Position numbers and translations under genes: made by a program. Below the pieces are notes generated by a model. The model was not told the DNA's origin. It did not search any database and saw only the letters and a list, made by a program, of their open reading frames with translations. A stretch of DNA of 64,000 nt from Arthrobacter sp. FB24 (GTDB lineage Bacteria > Actinomycetota > Actinomycetes > Actinomycetales > Micrococcaceae), in NCBI RefSeq assembly GCF_000196235.1, contig NC_008541.1, positions 4,526,001 through 4,590,000 of the forward strand. Direction: 5' to 3'. Shown here one piece after another: positions 55,730 to 63,905 of this stretch; within the stretch, counting starts at the first letter, position 1, and every line of letters begins with the position of its first letter.

Positions 55730-56721
55730 CGCACGCCTCCGACCCGGGCGGCGGCAATTTCGCCGCGAAGCGGACGCCACCAGTCCACGAGTTCGCGGAG
55801 CCCGTCCTCAAGTCCGGTTTCGGCCGCGAAGCCAAGGTCAAGCCGGGCCGCGGAAGTATCCGCGAGGCGGCGGACAACGCCGTTGATGGCGCGGTCGGGT
55901 CCGTGTTCCACGTGCAGTTCGGAATCCATGGCCCGCAATAGCGCCTCGGCGAGTTGCAGGAGGCTTGTTTCTTCCCCGCTGGCCACGTTGTAGACCCCCT
56001 CGCGCGCGCCGCTTCCGGCGGCCAGGATGTTGGCCCGGGCAACGTCACGGGTGTGGATGAAATCCATGGTCTGCCGTCCGTCACCAAAGATCAGCGGCGG
56101 CTGCCCGTCCGCGATGCGCTCCATCCAGCGCACCAGGACCTCTGTGTAGAGGCCGTGCACATCCATCCGCGGCCCGTAGACGTTGAAGTAGCGCAGGAGG
56201 ACGTAGTCCAGGCCGGTCATCGCACGGAAGCTGCGGGCCATTCCCTCGTTGAAGGACTTCGCCGCGCCGTAGAACGTGTCGTTGTTGTGGTGGTGGTGGC
56301 GTTCGCTGGTGGGAAATTCCTCCGCCATGCCGTAAACCGACGCGCTGGATGCCGCCACCAGCTTGCCCACACCGTGTTCGGCCGCCGCCTCGAAGACGTT
56401 GAACGTGCCGTCCACCAGCACTTCGAGCGCGAGCCGCGGCTCCTCGGCGCACTGGGTGATCCTGATGGCCGCCTGATGGAAGACGATGTCCTTGCCGCGG
56501 GTGAGGTCGTGGACGAGGTCGCGGTCGCGCAGGTCCCCTTCGACGAGTTCCACCCTGCCGGTGGCCACCGCGTCGTCCAGGTTGGCCCGGCGGCCCCGGA
56601 CCAGGTTGTCCAGGACGGTTATCCGTTCAACGCCGGCGGTGACCAGGTGGTCGACAATAGTGGATCCGATAGTGCCGGCTCCGCCGGTGACCAGGACGTG
56701 CGCCCCCTGGAGCATGCTCAT
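55726..56721 (-). CDS. NAD-dependent nucleotide-sugar epimerase/dehydratase
   Basis: 331 residues, extended SDR family. NAD motif VTGGAGTIGSTIVDHL, Asp/Arg of LDNLVRGRR, catalytic SSASVYG and Y-GAAK (YxxxK), then RYFNVYGPRMD and DFIHTRDVARA. It most resembles UDP-glucose/UDP-GlcNAc 4-epimerases. An unusual His-rich stretch (ERHHHHNNDTFYG) sits just before the catalytic Tyr. It probably feeds the repeat unit with a C4-epimer or keto-sugar. ATGA/GTGA overlaps on both sides. Confidence 0.9.
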   Translation of the reverse strand: MSMLQGAHVLVTGGAGTIGSTIVDHLVTAGVERITVLDNLVRGRRANLDDAVATGRVELVEGDLRDRDLVHDLTRGKDIVFHQAAIRITQCAEEPRLALEVLVDGTFNVFEAAAEHGVGKLVAASSASVYGMAEEFPTSERHHHHNNDTFYGAAKSFNEGMARSFRAMTGLDYVLLRYFNVYGPRMDVHGLYTEVLVRWMERIADGQPPLIFGDGRQTMDFIHTRDVARANILAAGSGAREGVYNVASGEETSLLQLAEALLRAMDSELHVEHGPDRAINGVVRRLADTSAARLDLGFAAETGLEDGLRELVDWWRPLRGEIAAARVGGVR

Positions 56722-57830
56722 CGCCGTCCCTCCAACTGGGTTTCGTTGCCCGTGACGGCGACCGAGGCCCCATCACCGCTGAGGCTGCGGCTGACCGCTT
56801 CCAGAACGGAGAGCACCCGCAACCCGGAGGTACCGCTGGTCCGCGCAGGCCGGTGATGCCAGATGCTGCTGGCGAATTCCGCCACCATCTGGCCGAGGGC
56901 CTCGTGTTCCGGCAGCGCAGGCGCCCATGTGTCACCCAGCCGGTAGGAAATGGCGAATGCCTTCTTCTCCGCGGGCGAACGGTATTTCCGGTCCAGGCTG
57001 ACGCCGCGGTCGTACACACTCAGCCGTTGCTGCGGATTCAGGTCATCCCAGACGAGGGTCCGCTGGGAACCACCCACCACCATCTGGCGGATCTTGGTAG
57101 GGCTGAGCCAATTCACGTGCACATGCGCCATGGCATCGTTCGGCAGCGCAAACGTCAGGTGCCCCACGCAGTCCCGTCCGGTTCCCAGCGGATCCGCTCC
57201 ATGGGCGGCCACTTCAGCGGGACGGAGGCCGCCGGGCAGGATGAAATCGATGATGGCCAGATCGTGCGGAGCCAGGTCCCAGAACACGTCAACGTCAGGC
57301 TGCACAAGCCCGAGGTTGATGCGCACCGAGTCGATGAACAAGATCTCGCCCAACGAGCCCTCCGCGATCAGTTCGCGGATCTTCAGGACGGCGGGGGTGT
57401 AACAGTACGTATGGTCGGCCATCAGGACCAGCCCGCGGTTCTCTGCTTCTTCGACCATCTCCACGCCTTTGGCCCTGCTGTCGGCCAGGGGCTTTTCCAC
57501 AAGCACGTGCTTTCCCGCGCGCAACGCTGTCAGGGCGATCCCGTGGTGGGTGTGCGCCGGAGTAGCAATGGCCACCGCGTCGACGTCAACGGTGTCCAGC
57601 AGTTCGTCAATTGATTCGCAGACCGGCACGCCGCCGTGGGCTGCCGCAAGCTTGGCGGCCCGGTCGCGGTCCATGTCCACGATCGCTGCAAGTTGCCAGT
57701 CCGGGCTGGCCTTGAAATTCCGGGCAAGGTTTGGCCCCCAGTAGCCGGCACCGATCACGGCGGCCCGCAGCGGTGCCGCGGATGCCATAAGGTCAAGGTC
57801 CCGGCGGTAGGACTCCTGTGACGATTCCAT
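56718..57830 (-). CDS. Gfo/Idh/MocA-family nucleotide-sugar dehydrogenase (WbpB-like)
   Basis: 370 residues. Rossmann motif VIGAGYWGPNLARNF, E-K-P motif HVLVEKPLADSRAKG (about residue 110) and NLGLVQPDVDVFWDLAPHDL with the catalytic Asp/His pair. This subfamily oxidises C3 of UDP-GlcNAc-uronate-like sugars in polysaccharide loci. The start is ATG 57830 with GGAGGGGA upstream; a GTG five codons earlier is possible. It lies 15 bases after the sugar transferase and overlaps the epimerase gene. Confidence 0.88.
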   Translation of the reverse strand: MESSQESYRRDLDLMASAAPLRAAVIGAGYWGPNLARNFKASPDWQLAAIVDMDRDRAAKLAAAHGGVPVCESIDELLDTVDVDAVAIATPAHTHHGIALTALRAGKHVLVEKPLADSRAKGVEMVEEAENRGLVLMADHTYCYTPAVLKIRELIAEGSLGEILFIDSVRINLGLVQPDVDVFWDLAPHDLAIIDFILPGGLRPAEVAAHGADPLGTGRDCVGHLTFALPNDAMAHVHVNWLSPTKIRQMVVGGSQRTLVWDDLNPQQRLSVYDRGVSLDRKYRSPAEKKAFAISYRLGDTWAPALPEHEALGQMVAEFASSIWHHRPARTSGTSGLRVLSVLEAVSRSLSGDGASVAVTGNETQLEGRR

Positions 57831-57845
57831 ATCTGTCCCCTCCAC

Positions 57846-59414
57846 TTAATACGCGCCCGCAGGCATGCACATTGCTTTGAAGGTCCGCCACATGATGATG
57901 ACGTCCCCCATGATCGACCAGTTCTCGACGTAGTAGAGATCGAGGCGCACGGCCTCATCCCAGGGCAGGTCCGAGCGTCCGTTGACCTGCCAGAGTCCGG
58001 TGATTCCGGGCTTGATGAGCAGCCGCCGGTGGGTGTGCCGTTCGTAGGCCTCCACTTCGCGCTGCAGCGGTGGCCGGGGGCCCACCAGGCTCATTTCGCC
58101 GGTGAGCACGTTCCAGAACTGTGGAAGTTCATCGAGTGAGTAGCGGCGCATCCATCGTCCGCAGCTGGTCACCCGCGGATCGTTCTGCATCTTGAACAGC
58201 ACGCCCGCGCCCTCGTTGCGGGCCATCAGTGCCGCGAGTGACGCTTCCGCGTCGGTGACCATGGAACGGAACTTGATCATCCTGAACGGGCGGCCTGCTT
58301 TGCCGACGCGCTCCTGCTTGAAGAACACGGGTCCGGGGCCGTTCCGCTTGACGATGACCGCCAGGACAAGGAACAGCGGCGACAGCAGGATGAGGGCCAA
58401 GGAGGCGGCCACAATGTCCAGCAGCCGCTTGAGAACATGCTTGCCGCCGCTGTACTGCGGCACGTCCACGTGCATCAGAGGCAGTCCCTCCACCGGCCGC
58501 CAGTGGATCCGCGGCCCGGCGACATTCGTGAGTGTTGAAGCGAGGACCAGTTCGGCGGAATACTCCTCCAGCCGCCACCCCAGCTCCCGGATGTACTGGT
58601 TGCCTCCCGGCACCGGTCCCGCCACGATGACGGCTTCGGCGCCGTACCTTCCCACGGTCCGGACAACGTCGTCGGTGGAGGACAACACTGGAACACGGCG
58701 GCCGTCGACGTCGAGCATCATTCCCCGGCGGGCACCAGGGAGCGACACCCCAAGGATTTCGTATGCTGCACCCGTCTTCTTGGCGATCCGGCCGAGGACG
58801 TAGCGGACATCTTCGGGCTGTCCAATGACTATCGCCCTCACCAGGAACTGACCGTCGGACTGTTTCCGGTTGTACCAGCGGCGGGCGAACCAGCGGTTCC
58901 CCACCAGGGCCAGGAGCCCCAGCGGAAACGATGCGACATAAAAGGCCCAGGCCGGTTCCAGCCGGAATACCACCAGGAACACGGCCAGCAGGCCAAACAC
59001 CCGGGTGGTTGCAACGGCGACGCGTTTGTATTCGCTGGCACCGACTCCGAGCACCTTGGGATCCCTGGTCCGGTAAAAGTGGAGGGCGCCGGTCCATAAC
59101 ACCACGAGGCCTGCGGCCAGGACGGCGCCCAACGCATTGTCGCCGCTTTCGGAAAAGGAGTGCCCGCCGTCGAACCGGATCACGTATCCGATCAGCACCG
59201 ACAAAACGACTACCAGGGTGTCGGTCAGGCGGAGGAAGCGGGCAAGGAAGCGCGCCCATTCTCGGCCGGAGAGCCGGCGCCCGGGCAGCTGCCCCTCGGT
59301 GCCTCCGAGGGAATGCCCGACGGCGGCACGCGGCGGGCCGGCGACCGTCCCGGAACTCACTCCGGGACTAATGAACTTCAGCACGAACGGGCTTGTTTTA
59401 CCGAGTTGGCTCAT
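57846..59414 (-). CDS. Polyprenyl-phosphate sugar-1-phosphate transferase (WbaP/WcaJ-like)
   Basis: 522 residues, the operon's first gene. About four N-terminal membrane helices ([16 protein letters not shown] onward) lead to a Rossmann-like CoA-binding domain with [17 protein letters not shown]. One more helix ([19 protein letters not shown]) enters the bacterial sugar transferase domain with [28 protein letters not shown] and the ending [15 protein letters not shown]. It loads the first sugar phosphate onto undecaprenyl phosphate, so it defines the reducing-end sugar. The start is the ATG of MSQLGKTSP after GGGGGCTGGA; the frame extends ten codons more. Confidence 0.93.
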   Translation of the reverse strand: MSQLGKTSPFVLKFISPGVSSGTVAGPPRAAVGHSLGGTEGQLPGRRLSGREWARFLARFLRLTDTLVVVLSVLIGYVIRFDGGHSFSESGDNALGAVLAAGLVVLWTGALHFYRTRDPKVLGVGASEYKRVAVATTRVFGLLAVFLVVFRLEPAWAFYVASFPLGLLALVGNRWFARRWYNRKQSDGQFLVRAIVIGQPEDVRYVLGRIAKKTGAAYEILGVSLPGARRGMMLDVDGRRVPVLSSTDDVVRTVGRYGAEAVIVAGPVPGGNQYIRELGWRLEEYSAELVLASTLTNVAGPRIHWRPVEGLPLMHVDVPQYSGGKHVLKRLLDIVAASLALILLSPLFLVLAVIVKRNGPGPVFFKQERVGKAGRPFRMIKFRSMVTDAEASLAALMARNEGAGVLFKMQNDPRVTSCGRWMRRYSLDELPQFWNVLTGEMSLVGPRPPLQREVEAYERHTHRRLLIKPGITGLWQVNGRSDLPWDEAVRLDLYYVENWSIMGDVIIMWRTFKAMCMPAGAY

Positions 59415-59841
59415 TCCAGCCCCCGCATACTGAGGGCTGACCACAGCGATATGCCTGCAGACGAGGTCGCCATTTGCCTATCCCCCCGACCGTTGGTAGG
59501 CGGCACCGGTTGATGCCTTCCCCAATAGAAGCCGTGGGCGCCTGCCCCCGTCACGAGGGCCACCTACCCGGCTTTCTATGCAGCGGTCCGGTGCTTTATG
59601 CGTGTGCTACTCGGACGTCTGGATGACCGTTAGGTGGGCGGGCGGAAATTACGCGCCGGCTTTAAGGCCCGGGACACCCGGGACTACTTGCACGGCCCCG
59701 TCAGCCTGGCTGCAACCGGCACCTCCCGGCCGCAGCTTGCGGGCGGGGCAAGTACTCCAAAAATCCGCGCCATTCCAAGGATGTTGGCGATCGTGACGCG
59801 GTCGCAACGCCATTGAAACAGGGCCGGACCATGATGTGAGT
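59415..59841. other. Long non-coding region before the polysaccharide operon
   Basis: 427 bases between the divergent sugar transferase and ACT-protein genes. No gene, tRNA or known riboswitch core is recognised; I looked for the c-di-GMP CAAACC/GACGCAAAGC signature and did not find it. A CCCGGG-ACA-CCCGGG palindrome lies at 59668-59682. It should contain the leftward operon promoter and a leader of up to about 400 bases. Confidence 0.5.
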
Positions 59842-60681
59842 ATGAAGCGCAAGGCACAGTCCACCGAAGCAGCCGACCTGAGCTGCGAAGTTTGCGGGCA
59901 AATGCCGGAACCCACAAAAGCACGGCTGACCCTCGCGAATATCGCCGTCATGCTGCCCATTGAGCTCCTGGTGCACGCTGCGGTGGTGGAAACCCACCTC
60001 CCCTACGTGGCCAAGGTCCTGGTCCTTACCCTGACGGCAACAGTGCTGGTGATCTGGGTGGCTGAGCCTTCCGCAGCCCGGATGCTGAGGAGTTGGCTGC
60101 ACGCTCCCGCCCTGCGGCACCGGAAACGGCTGAATACCGCCCCTGCCCTCTGGCGGGCACGCACAGTGCTGCGCGACCAGCCCGGGTCGCTCCAGAAAGT
60201 CACGCAGGCCCTGGCGCGCCTGGACACGAACATCCTCAGCATCCACATCCATCCGGTGGCGGGCGGCGTACTCGACGAGTTCGTCCTCTCCGCGCCCGGG
60301 AACCTTGGCGAACGTGAACTCCTGGACGCCCTGCGTGACGGCGGCGGCAGGCATCCGCACGTCTGGCCCACCACGGCCCTGGCCATGGCGGACGGCCAGA
60401 CCAGGGCACTCAGCCTCGCCGCCCGGATTGCGGCCAACCCGGATGAGCTTCCGCTGGCCGTTGCCGAGCTTCTTTCCGCCAGGCTTGTCCCCGTCGCTGC
60501 TGAGGGGCGCCAGGAACTCCTGGCCACCGCCGACGCCGGGACGGTGCTGAAGATCCCGACGGCGTGGCACGGGCCCGCCACCTTCTACCGGCCCGGCGAA
60601 CCGTTCACTCCGGCGGAATCAGCGCGGGCACACCGGCTGGCGGAGCTCGCGGAAATTCTGGCGCACAGCGACAGCCGGTAG
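59842..60681 (+). CDS. ACT-domain-containing membrane-associated protein
   Basis: 279 residues. An N-terminal Cys-containing segment (CEVCG) is followed by two hydrophobic stretches (LANIAVMLPIELLVHAAVV, VLVLTLTATVLVIWVA), then an ACT domain at about residues 105-180 (VLRDQPGSLQKVTQALARLD...ILSIHIHP), and a C-terminal region with GNAT-like remnants. ACT domains bind amino acids or other small ligands. With the two helices this could be a membrane-bound sensor. Ligand unknown. GTG two codons before the ATG is an alternative start. It ends 48 bases before the promoter of the MFS operon. Confidence 0.72.
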   Translation: MKRKAQSTEAADLSCEVCGQMPEPTKARLTLANIAVMLPIELLVHAAVVETHLPYVAKVLVLTLTATVLVIWVAEPSAARMLRSWLHAPALRHRKRLNTAPALWRARTVLRDQPGSLQKVTQALARLDTNILSIHIHPVAGGVLDEFVLSAPGNLGERELLDALRDGGGRHPHVWPTTALAMADGQTRALSLAARIAANPDELPLAVAELLSARLVPVAAEGRQELLATADAGTVLKIPTAWHGPATFYRPGEPFTPAESARAHRLAELAEILAHSDSR

Positions 60682-60728
60682 TCACAATCGGTAAATAGGC
60701 CGCCCGGCGGGCACTGCGCGAAAAACCC

Positions 60729-60757
60729 TTGACAGTGGCACGGGTCACTTCTATCTT
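60729..60757 (+). promoter_or_regulatory. Consensus promoter of the MFS/GntR/racemase operon
   Basis: TTGACA at 60729-60734 and TATCTT at 60752-60757 with the ideal 17-base spacer. Transcription should start near 60764, inside the GntR-type operator, and give a leader of about 170 bases before the MFS gene. Confidence 0.75.
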
Positions 60758-60795
60758 TGTTTTTGGGATCCCAAAACGGGATCCCAAAAGTGACC
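60743..60795. promoter_or_regulatory. Nested GntR-type operator overlapping the promoter
   Basis: TTTTGGGATCCCAAAA (60761-60776) is a perfect 16-base palindrome. GGGATCCCAAAA recurs at 60778-60789, centred 13 bases away. An outer pair GGTCACTT (60743-60750) and AAGTGACC (60788-60795) encloses both. The whole covers the -10 box and start site, the classic place for a repressor. The GntR/FCD protein at 62376 is the likely binder. Confidence 0.75.
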
Positions 60796-60933
60796 ATCTT
60801 CCCGGAGCCTGGCGCCATGAAGGCGTACCCAGATCCAGGCCGGGACAGTAAGGCCTCCGCCGGATCCGGCCGCGGCCAGCCACAACACCAGAGTCTTTCC
60901 CCTGCCCGCAATCTTCCCCGTGAAGGAGAAGCT

Positions 60934-62292
60934 GTGTCTCTTCCAAGTACCGAAACTTCCAGCACCGATCCAGCCGCAGTTCAATCCCCTGAGAGCCAAA
61001 CCGGCAAGGACGGCGTGCAACGGCGCACCAACGTCCGCTGGAAACTCTTCCTGCTGCTCCTCGTCCTGGTCGCCGTCAATTACATCGACCGCGGCTCCAT
61101 CTCGGTGGCGCTCCCCATCATCCAAAAAGAATTCAACCTCGCTCCCGAACTCGTGGGCCTGCTGCTCTCGGCCTTTTTCTGGACCTATGCCCTGATGCAG
61201 ATCCCGGTCGGCCTGCTGATCGACAAGTTCGGCCCGCGCAAGGTCATGACCGCTTCCTGCGTGGGCTGGGGCGCCGCAACGGCCGCTTCGGGCATGGCCG
61301 GCGGCTTCCTCAGCATGTTCATCGCCCGGCTCGGCATCGGCGTCACCGAAGCCGGCGTCATGCCGGCCGGCGGCAAGCTCAACGCGATCTGGATGCACAA
61401 GTCGGAACGCGGCCGCGGCGCCACGATCCTGGACGCCGGCGCTCCGCTCGGCGCCGGGCTCGGCGGCATCCTCATCGCGGGCCTCATTGCCGCGACCGGC
61501 AGCTGGCGCAGTTCATTCGTCATCGCCGGTGCCGCCACTGTCCTGATGGGCCTGGCCGTCTGGTGGTACGTCCGGGACAACCCGCGCCAGCACCGTGGAG
61601 TCAACGCCGCAGAGGCCGAATACATCGAAGCCTCCCACGCGGCCGAGGACGCCGAGGCCGAGCTGGACGGCAGCAAGGGCAAGCGTGCCCTGCTGCCCTA
61701 CCTGAAATTCCGTTCCTTCTGGGCCATGTGCTTCGGCTGGCTGGGCTTCAACGGCGTGTTCTACGGCCTGCTCACCTGGGGCCCGCTGTACCTCGCCCAG
61801 GCCAAGGGCTTCGACCTGAAGACCATCGGCTGGTCCACGTTCGTGATCTTCGGGGCGGGCTTCGTCGGTGAGATCCTGGGCGGGACCATCGCCGACAAGT
61901 GGCGGGCAGCCGGGGCCTCGGCAAACCGAGTCATGCGCACACTGCTGGGAACATCCAGCGTCGTGGTGGTGGGCGGCCTCGTCGGGGTGACCGTCGTGGC
62001 AGACCCGACCACCGCCGTCGTGCTCCTCTCCGTGGTGATGTTCTTCCTCCGCTGGGTCGGCCTGTTCTGGAGCATTCCCTCCATCCTGGGCGGCCGGACC
62101 AACGCCGGCGTCCTGGGCGGGGCGATGAACTTCAGCGGCAACATCTCCGGCTTCGTCACCCCCATCGCGGTCGGGCTGATCGTCGGTGCCACCGGCTCCT
62201 ACACCTGGGCGCTGCTGTACTTCGTCGGGTCCGCGATCATCATGGGCGTGTCCGTCCTGGTGCTGGACTACAACAAACGCCTCCCTGTCTAA
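60934..62292 (+). CDS. MFS transporter (anion:cation symporter family)
   Basis: 452 residues, 12 membrane helices. NYIDRGSISVALPII in helix one and LIDKFGPRKVMT in loop 2-3 place it with the ACS family (hexuronate, phthalate and allantoate-type transporters). The start is GTG at 60934 with GAAGGAGAA upstream; the open frame runs 59 codons earlier through the operator and is not the start. First gene of an operon with a GntR regulator, a racemase-family protein and a hydantoinase-like amidohydrolase, so a hydantoin, ureide or pyrimidine-type substrate is likely. Confidence 0.88.
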   Translation: MSLPSTETSSTDPAAVQSPESQTGKDGVQRRTNVRWKLFLLLLVLVAVNYIDRGSISVALPIIQKEFNLAPELVGLLLSAFFWTYALMQIPVGLLIDKFGPRKVMTASCVGWGAATAASGMAGGFLSMFIARLGIGVTEAGVMPAGGKLNAIWMHKSERGRGATILDAGAPLGAGLGGILIAGLIAATGSWRSSFVIAGAATVLMGLAVWWYVRDNPRQHRGVNAAEAEYIEASHAAEDAEAELDGSKGKRALLPYLKFRSFWAMCFGWLGFNGVFYGLLTWGPLYLAQAKGFDLKTIGWSTFVIFGAGFVGEILGGTIADKWRAAGASANRVMRTLLGTSSVVVVGGLVGVTVVADPTTAVVLLSVVMFFLRWVGLFWSIPSILGGRTNAGVLGGAMNFSGNISGFVTPIAVGLIVGATGSYTWALLYFVGSAIIMGVSVLVLDYNKRLPV

Positions 62293-62325
62293 GCTGGCGG
62301 CCCTAAGCTAGGCACCGCAGCACCC

Positions 62326-62341
62326 CTCCCGGCGCCGGGAG
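62326..62341. repeat. Perfect GC palindrome between MFS and GntR genes
   Basis: CTCCCGGCGCCGGGAG, 35 bases before the GntR start. It could fold as a short stem and reduce read-through or stabilise the upstream mRNA. Confidence 0.45.
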
Positions 62342-62375
62342 CGCACCACCCGTCAAGAGACCCGAATGGAGCACC

Positions 62376-63059
62376 ATGCTTACCGCAGAAGAAACCCAGG
62401 ACAAGGAACGCCCCCTCCGCGAGACTGTCCGGGACACGCTCCGCACCAGGATCTTCGAAGGGCACTACGCTCCCGGCACCCGGCTGGTGGAACGCGACCT
62501 GGCAGCGGAGTTCAACGTCTCCCGGCTGCCTGTCCGGGAGGCGTTGCGGATGCTGCGCCAGGAAGGGCTCCTCAGCGACCGGGGTGCGCGCGGCGCCGAG
62601 GTCAGCTCGCTCAGCCCCAAGGATGTGGAGGACCTCTTCGATGTCCGCCAGTCGCTGGAGGTGCTTGCCTGCCGGCTTGCTGCCGTCCGGGCCACCGGCG
62701 AGGACCTTGAATACCTTGCCGGGCTGCTGGACGAGGCCGAACGCTGCCTCGCCATGGGCGCCGTCATGGAGGCCCACCGCGCCAACAGCGAATTCCACGA
62801 CGCCATCACCCGGATCGCGGACAACGGCTTCCTCAAGTCCGCCCTGGAACCCCTGCAGGGCCGCATGCACTGGCTGTTCCGGCACGTGAGCGACCTGCCC
62901 GAACTGATCCGGGAGCACCGGGAACTCTACGCCGCCATCGCCAGCGGCGACCCGGACCGCGCCGCGGCACAGTCGGCGTCGCACATCGGCAAATACCGCG
63001 AACAGTTCCCCGACGACTTCCAGAAAACCGAACCCGCCCTTCACCGGAAGAAAAAATGA
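62376..63059 (+). CDS. GntR-family regulator, FCD subfamily
   Basis: 227 residues. The N-terminal winged helix has GTRLVERDLAAEFNVSRLPV-REALRMLRQEG (about residues 35-65). The FCD domain follows with the His-rich metal/ligand pattern (EFHDAI, MHWLFRHV, EHRELY, ASHIG). FCD regulators bind carboxylic acids and usually repress the catabolic genes beside them. The nested GGGATCCC operator at the operon promoter fits this subfamily. GGAG precedes the ATG. It overlaps the next gene by four bases (ATGA). Confidence 0.93.
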   Translation: MLTAEETQDKERPLRETVRDTLRTRIFEGHYAPGTRLVERDLAAEFNVSRLPVREALRMLRQEGLLSDRGARGAEVSSLSPKDVEDLFDVRQSLEVLACRLAAVRATGEDLEYLAGLLDEAERCLAMGAVMEAHRANSEFHDAITRIADNGFLKSALEPLQGRMHWLFRHVSDLPELIREHRELYAAIASGDPDRAAAQSASHIGKYREQFPDDFQKTEPALHRKKK

Positions 63060-63895
63060 AACTCCTCGTCATCAACCCCAATATCAGCGACGACGTCACG
63101 GCGCTGATCGAATCGGAGGCCCTGCGCTCCGCCTCGCCGGGCACCGAACTGGTGGTCCGCACCGCGGCCCAAGGTGTCGAATACATCGAAACCCGCTTCG
63201 AGTCCCTGATCGCCGCCGGCGCGGTGGCCGAGGTGATCGCCGAATACACCGCGGGAACCGCCAACGACGGCCCGTCTGTCGGCGCCGACCCCGCGGACCG
63301 CATCGACGCGGCACCCGTCGATGCCGTCGTCGTCGCGGCCTTCGGTGATCCGGGCATGCCCGCCCTGAAGGAGCTCACGGACGTTCCCGTCATCGGGATC
63401 ACCGAAGCCGCGCTGTGCGCCGCAGCCCTGCAGGGGCACCGCTTCTCCATCATCGCCATCTCCGACCGGATCCGGCCCTGGTACCTGGACTGTGTGGAGC
63501 GCTTCGGCCTCGGCGGCCGGCTGGCCTCCATCCGCTCCATCAACGAGGCGCTCAACGGCATCGCCTCCGTGCAGCAGGACTTCAAGGAAACGCTGCTGGC
63601 ACTCAGCCGGCAGGCCGTCGCCGAGGACGGGGCCGACGTCGTCATCCTCGCCGGCGCGCCCCTCGCCGGGCTGGCCCGCGAACTTAGCGGCCAGATCCCG
63701 GTTCCGGTGGTGGACGGCATCTCCGCCGGCATCCGCATGGCGGAGGCCGTCGTCGGACTTCAATCCGGCCCGCACCGCGCGGGAGCCTTCGCGCCGCCGC
63801 CGGTCAAGGCCCGCAAGGGACTCTCCGAAAACCTCGACGCCGCCCTGGCTGCCGCGCAGTCAGCACAGTCAGCACGCACCGCTTCAACGAACTAG
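63056..63895 (+). CDS. Asp/Glu/hydantoin racemase-family protein without the usual cysteines
   Basis: 279 residues of the Asp/Glu/hydantoin racemase fold, starting LLVINPNISDDVTALIE. Hydantoin and allantoin racemases use two cysteines, one before FGDPG and one in an L-G-C-A-G-like loop. Here those spots are Ala95 (VAAFGDPGM) and Gly200 (ILAGAPLAG), so two-base racemisation is not expected. An insert (about residues 65-88) precedes the first motif. It may be a decarboxylase-like, isomerase or hydrolase offshoot. It lies between GntR and a hydantoinase-like gene, so it acts in the same pathway. Confidence 0.85.
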   Translation: MKLLVINPNISDDVTALIESEALRSASPGTELVVRTAAQGVEYIETRFESLIAAGAVAEVIAEYTAGTANDGPSVGADPADRIDAAPVDAVVVAAFGDPGMPALKELTDVPVIGITEAALCAAALQGHRFSIIAISDRIRPWYLDCVERFGLGGRLASIRSINEALNGIASVQQDFKETLLALSRQAVAEDGADVVILAGAPLAGLARELSGQIPVPVVDGISAGIRMAEAVVGLQSGPHRAGAFAPPPVKARKGLSENLDAALAAAQSAQSARTASTN

Positions 63896-63905
63896 GAGGA
63901 CAAAG

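Noticed and set aside
56290..56320. His-rich stretch in the epimerase as a metal site or frameshift
   Set aside because: The four His are encoded in an otherwise intact, motif-complete frame; it is only a local oddity before the catalytic Tyr.
59415..59841. Possible c-di-GMP or c-di-AMP riboswitch for the polysaccharide operon
   Set aside because: I looked for the conserved cores on the minus strand and could not find them.
60757..60933. 59-codon N-terminal extension of the MFS transporter
   Set aside because: It would translate the GntR operator and leader; the GTG at 60934 has an excellent ribosome site and family similarity begins after it.
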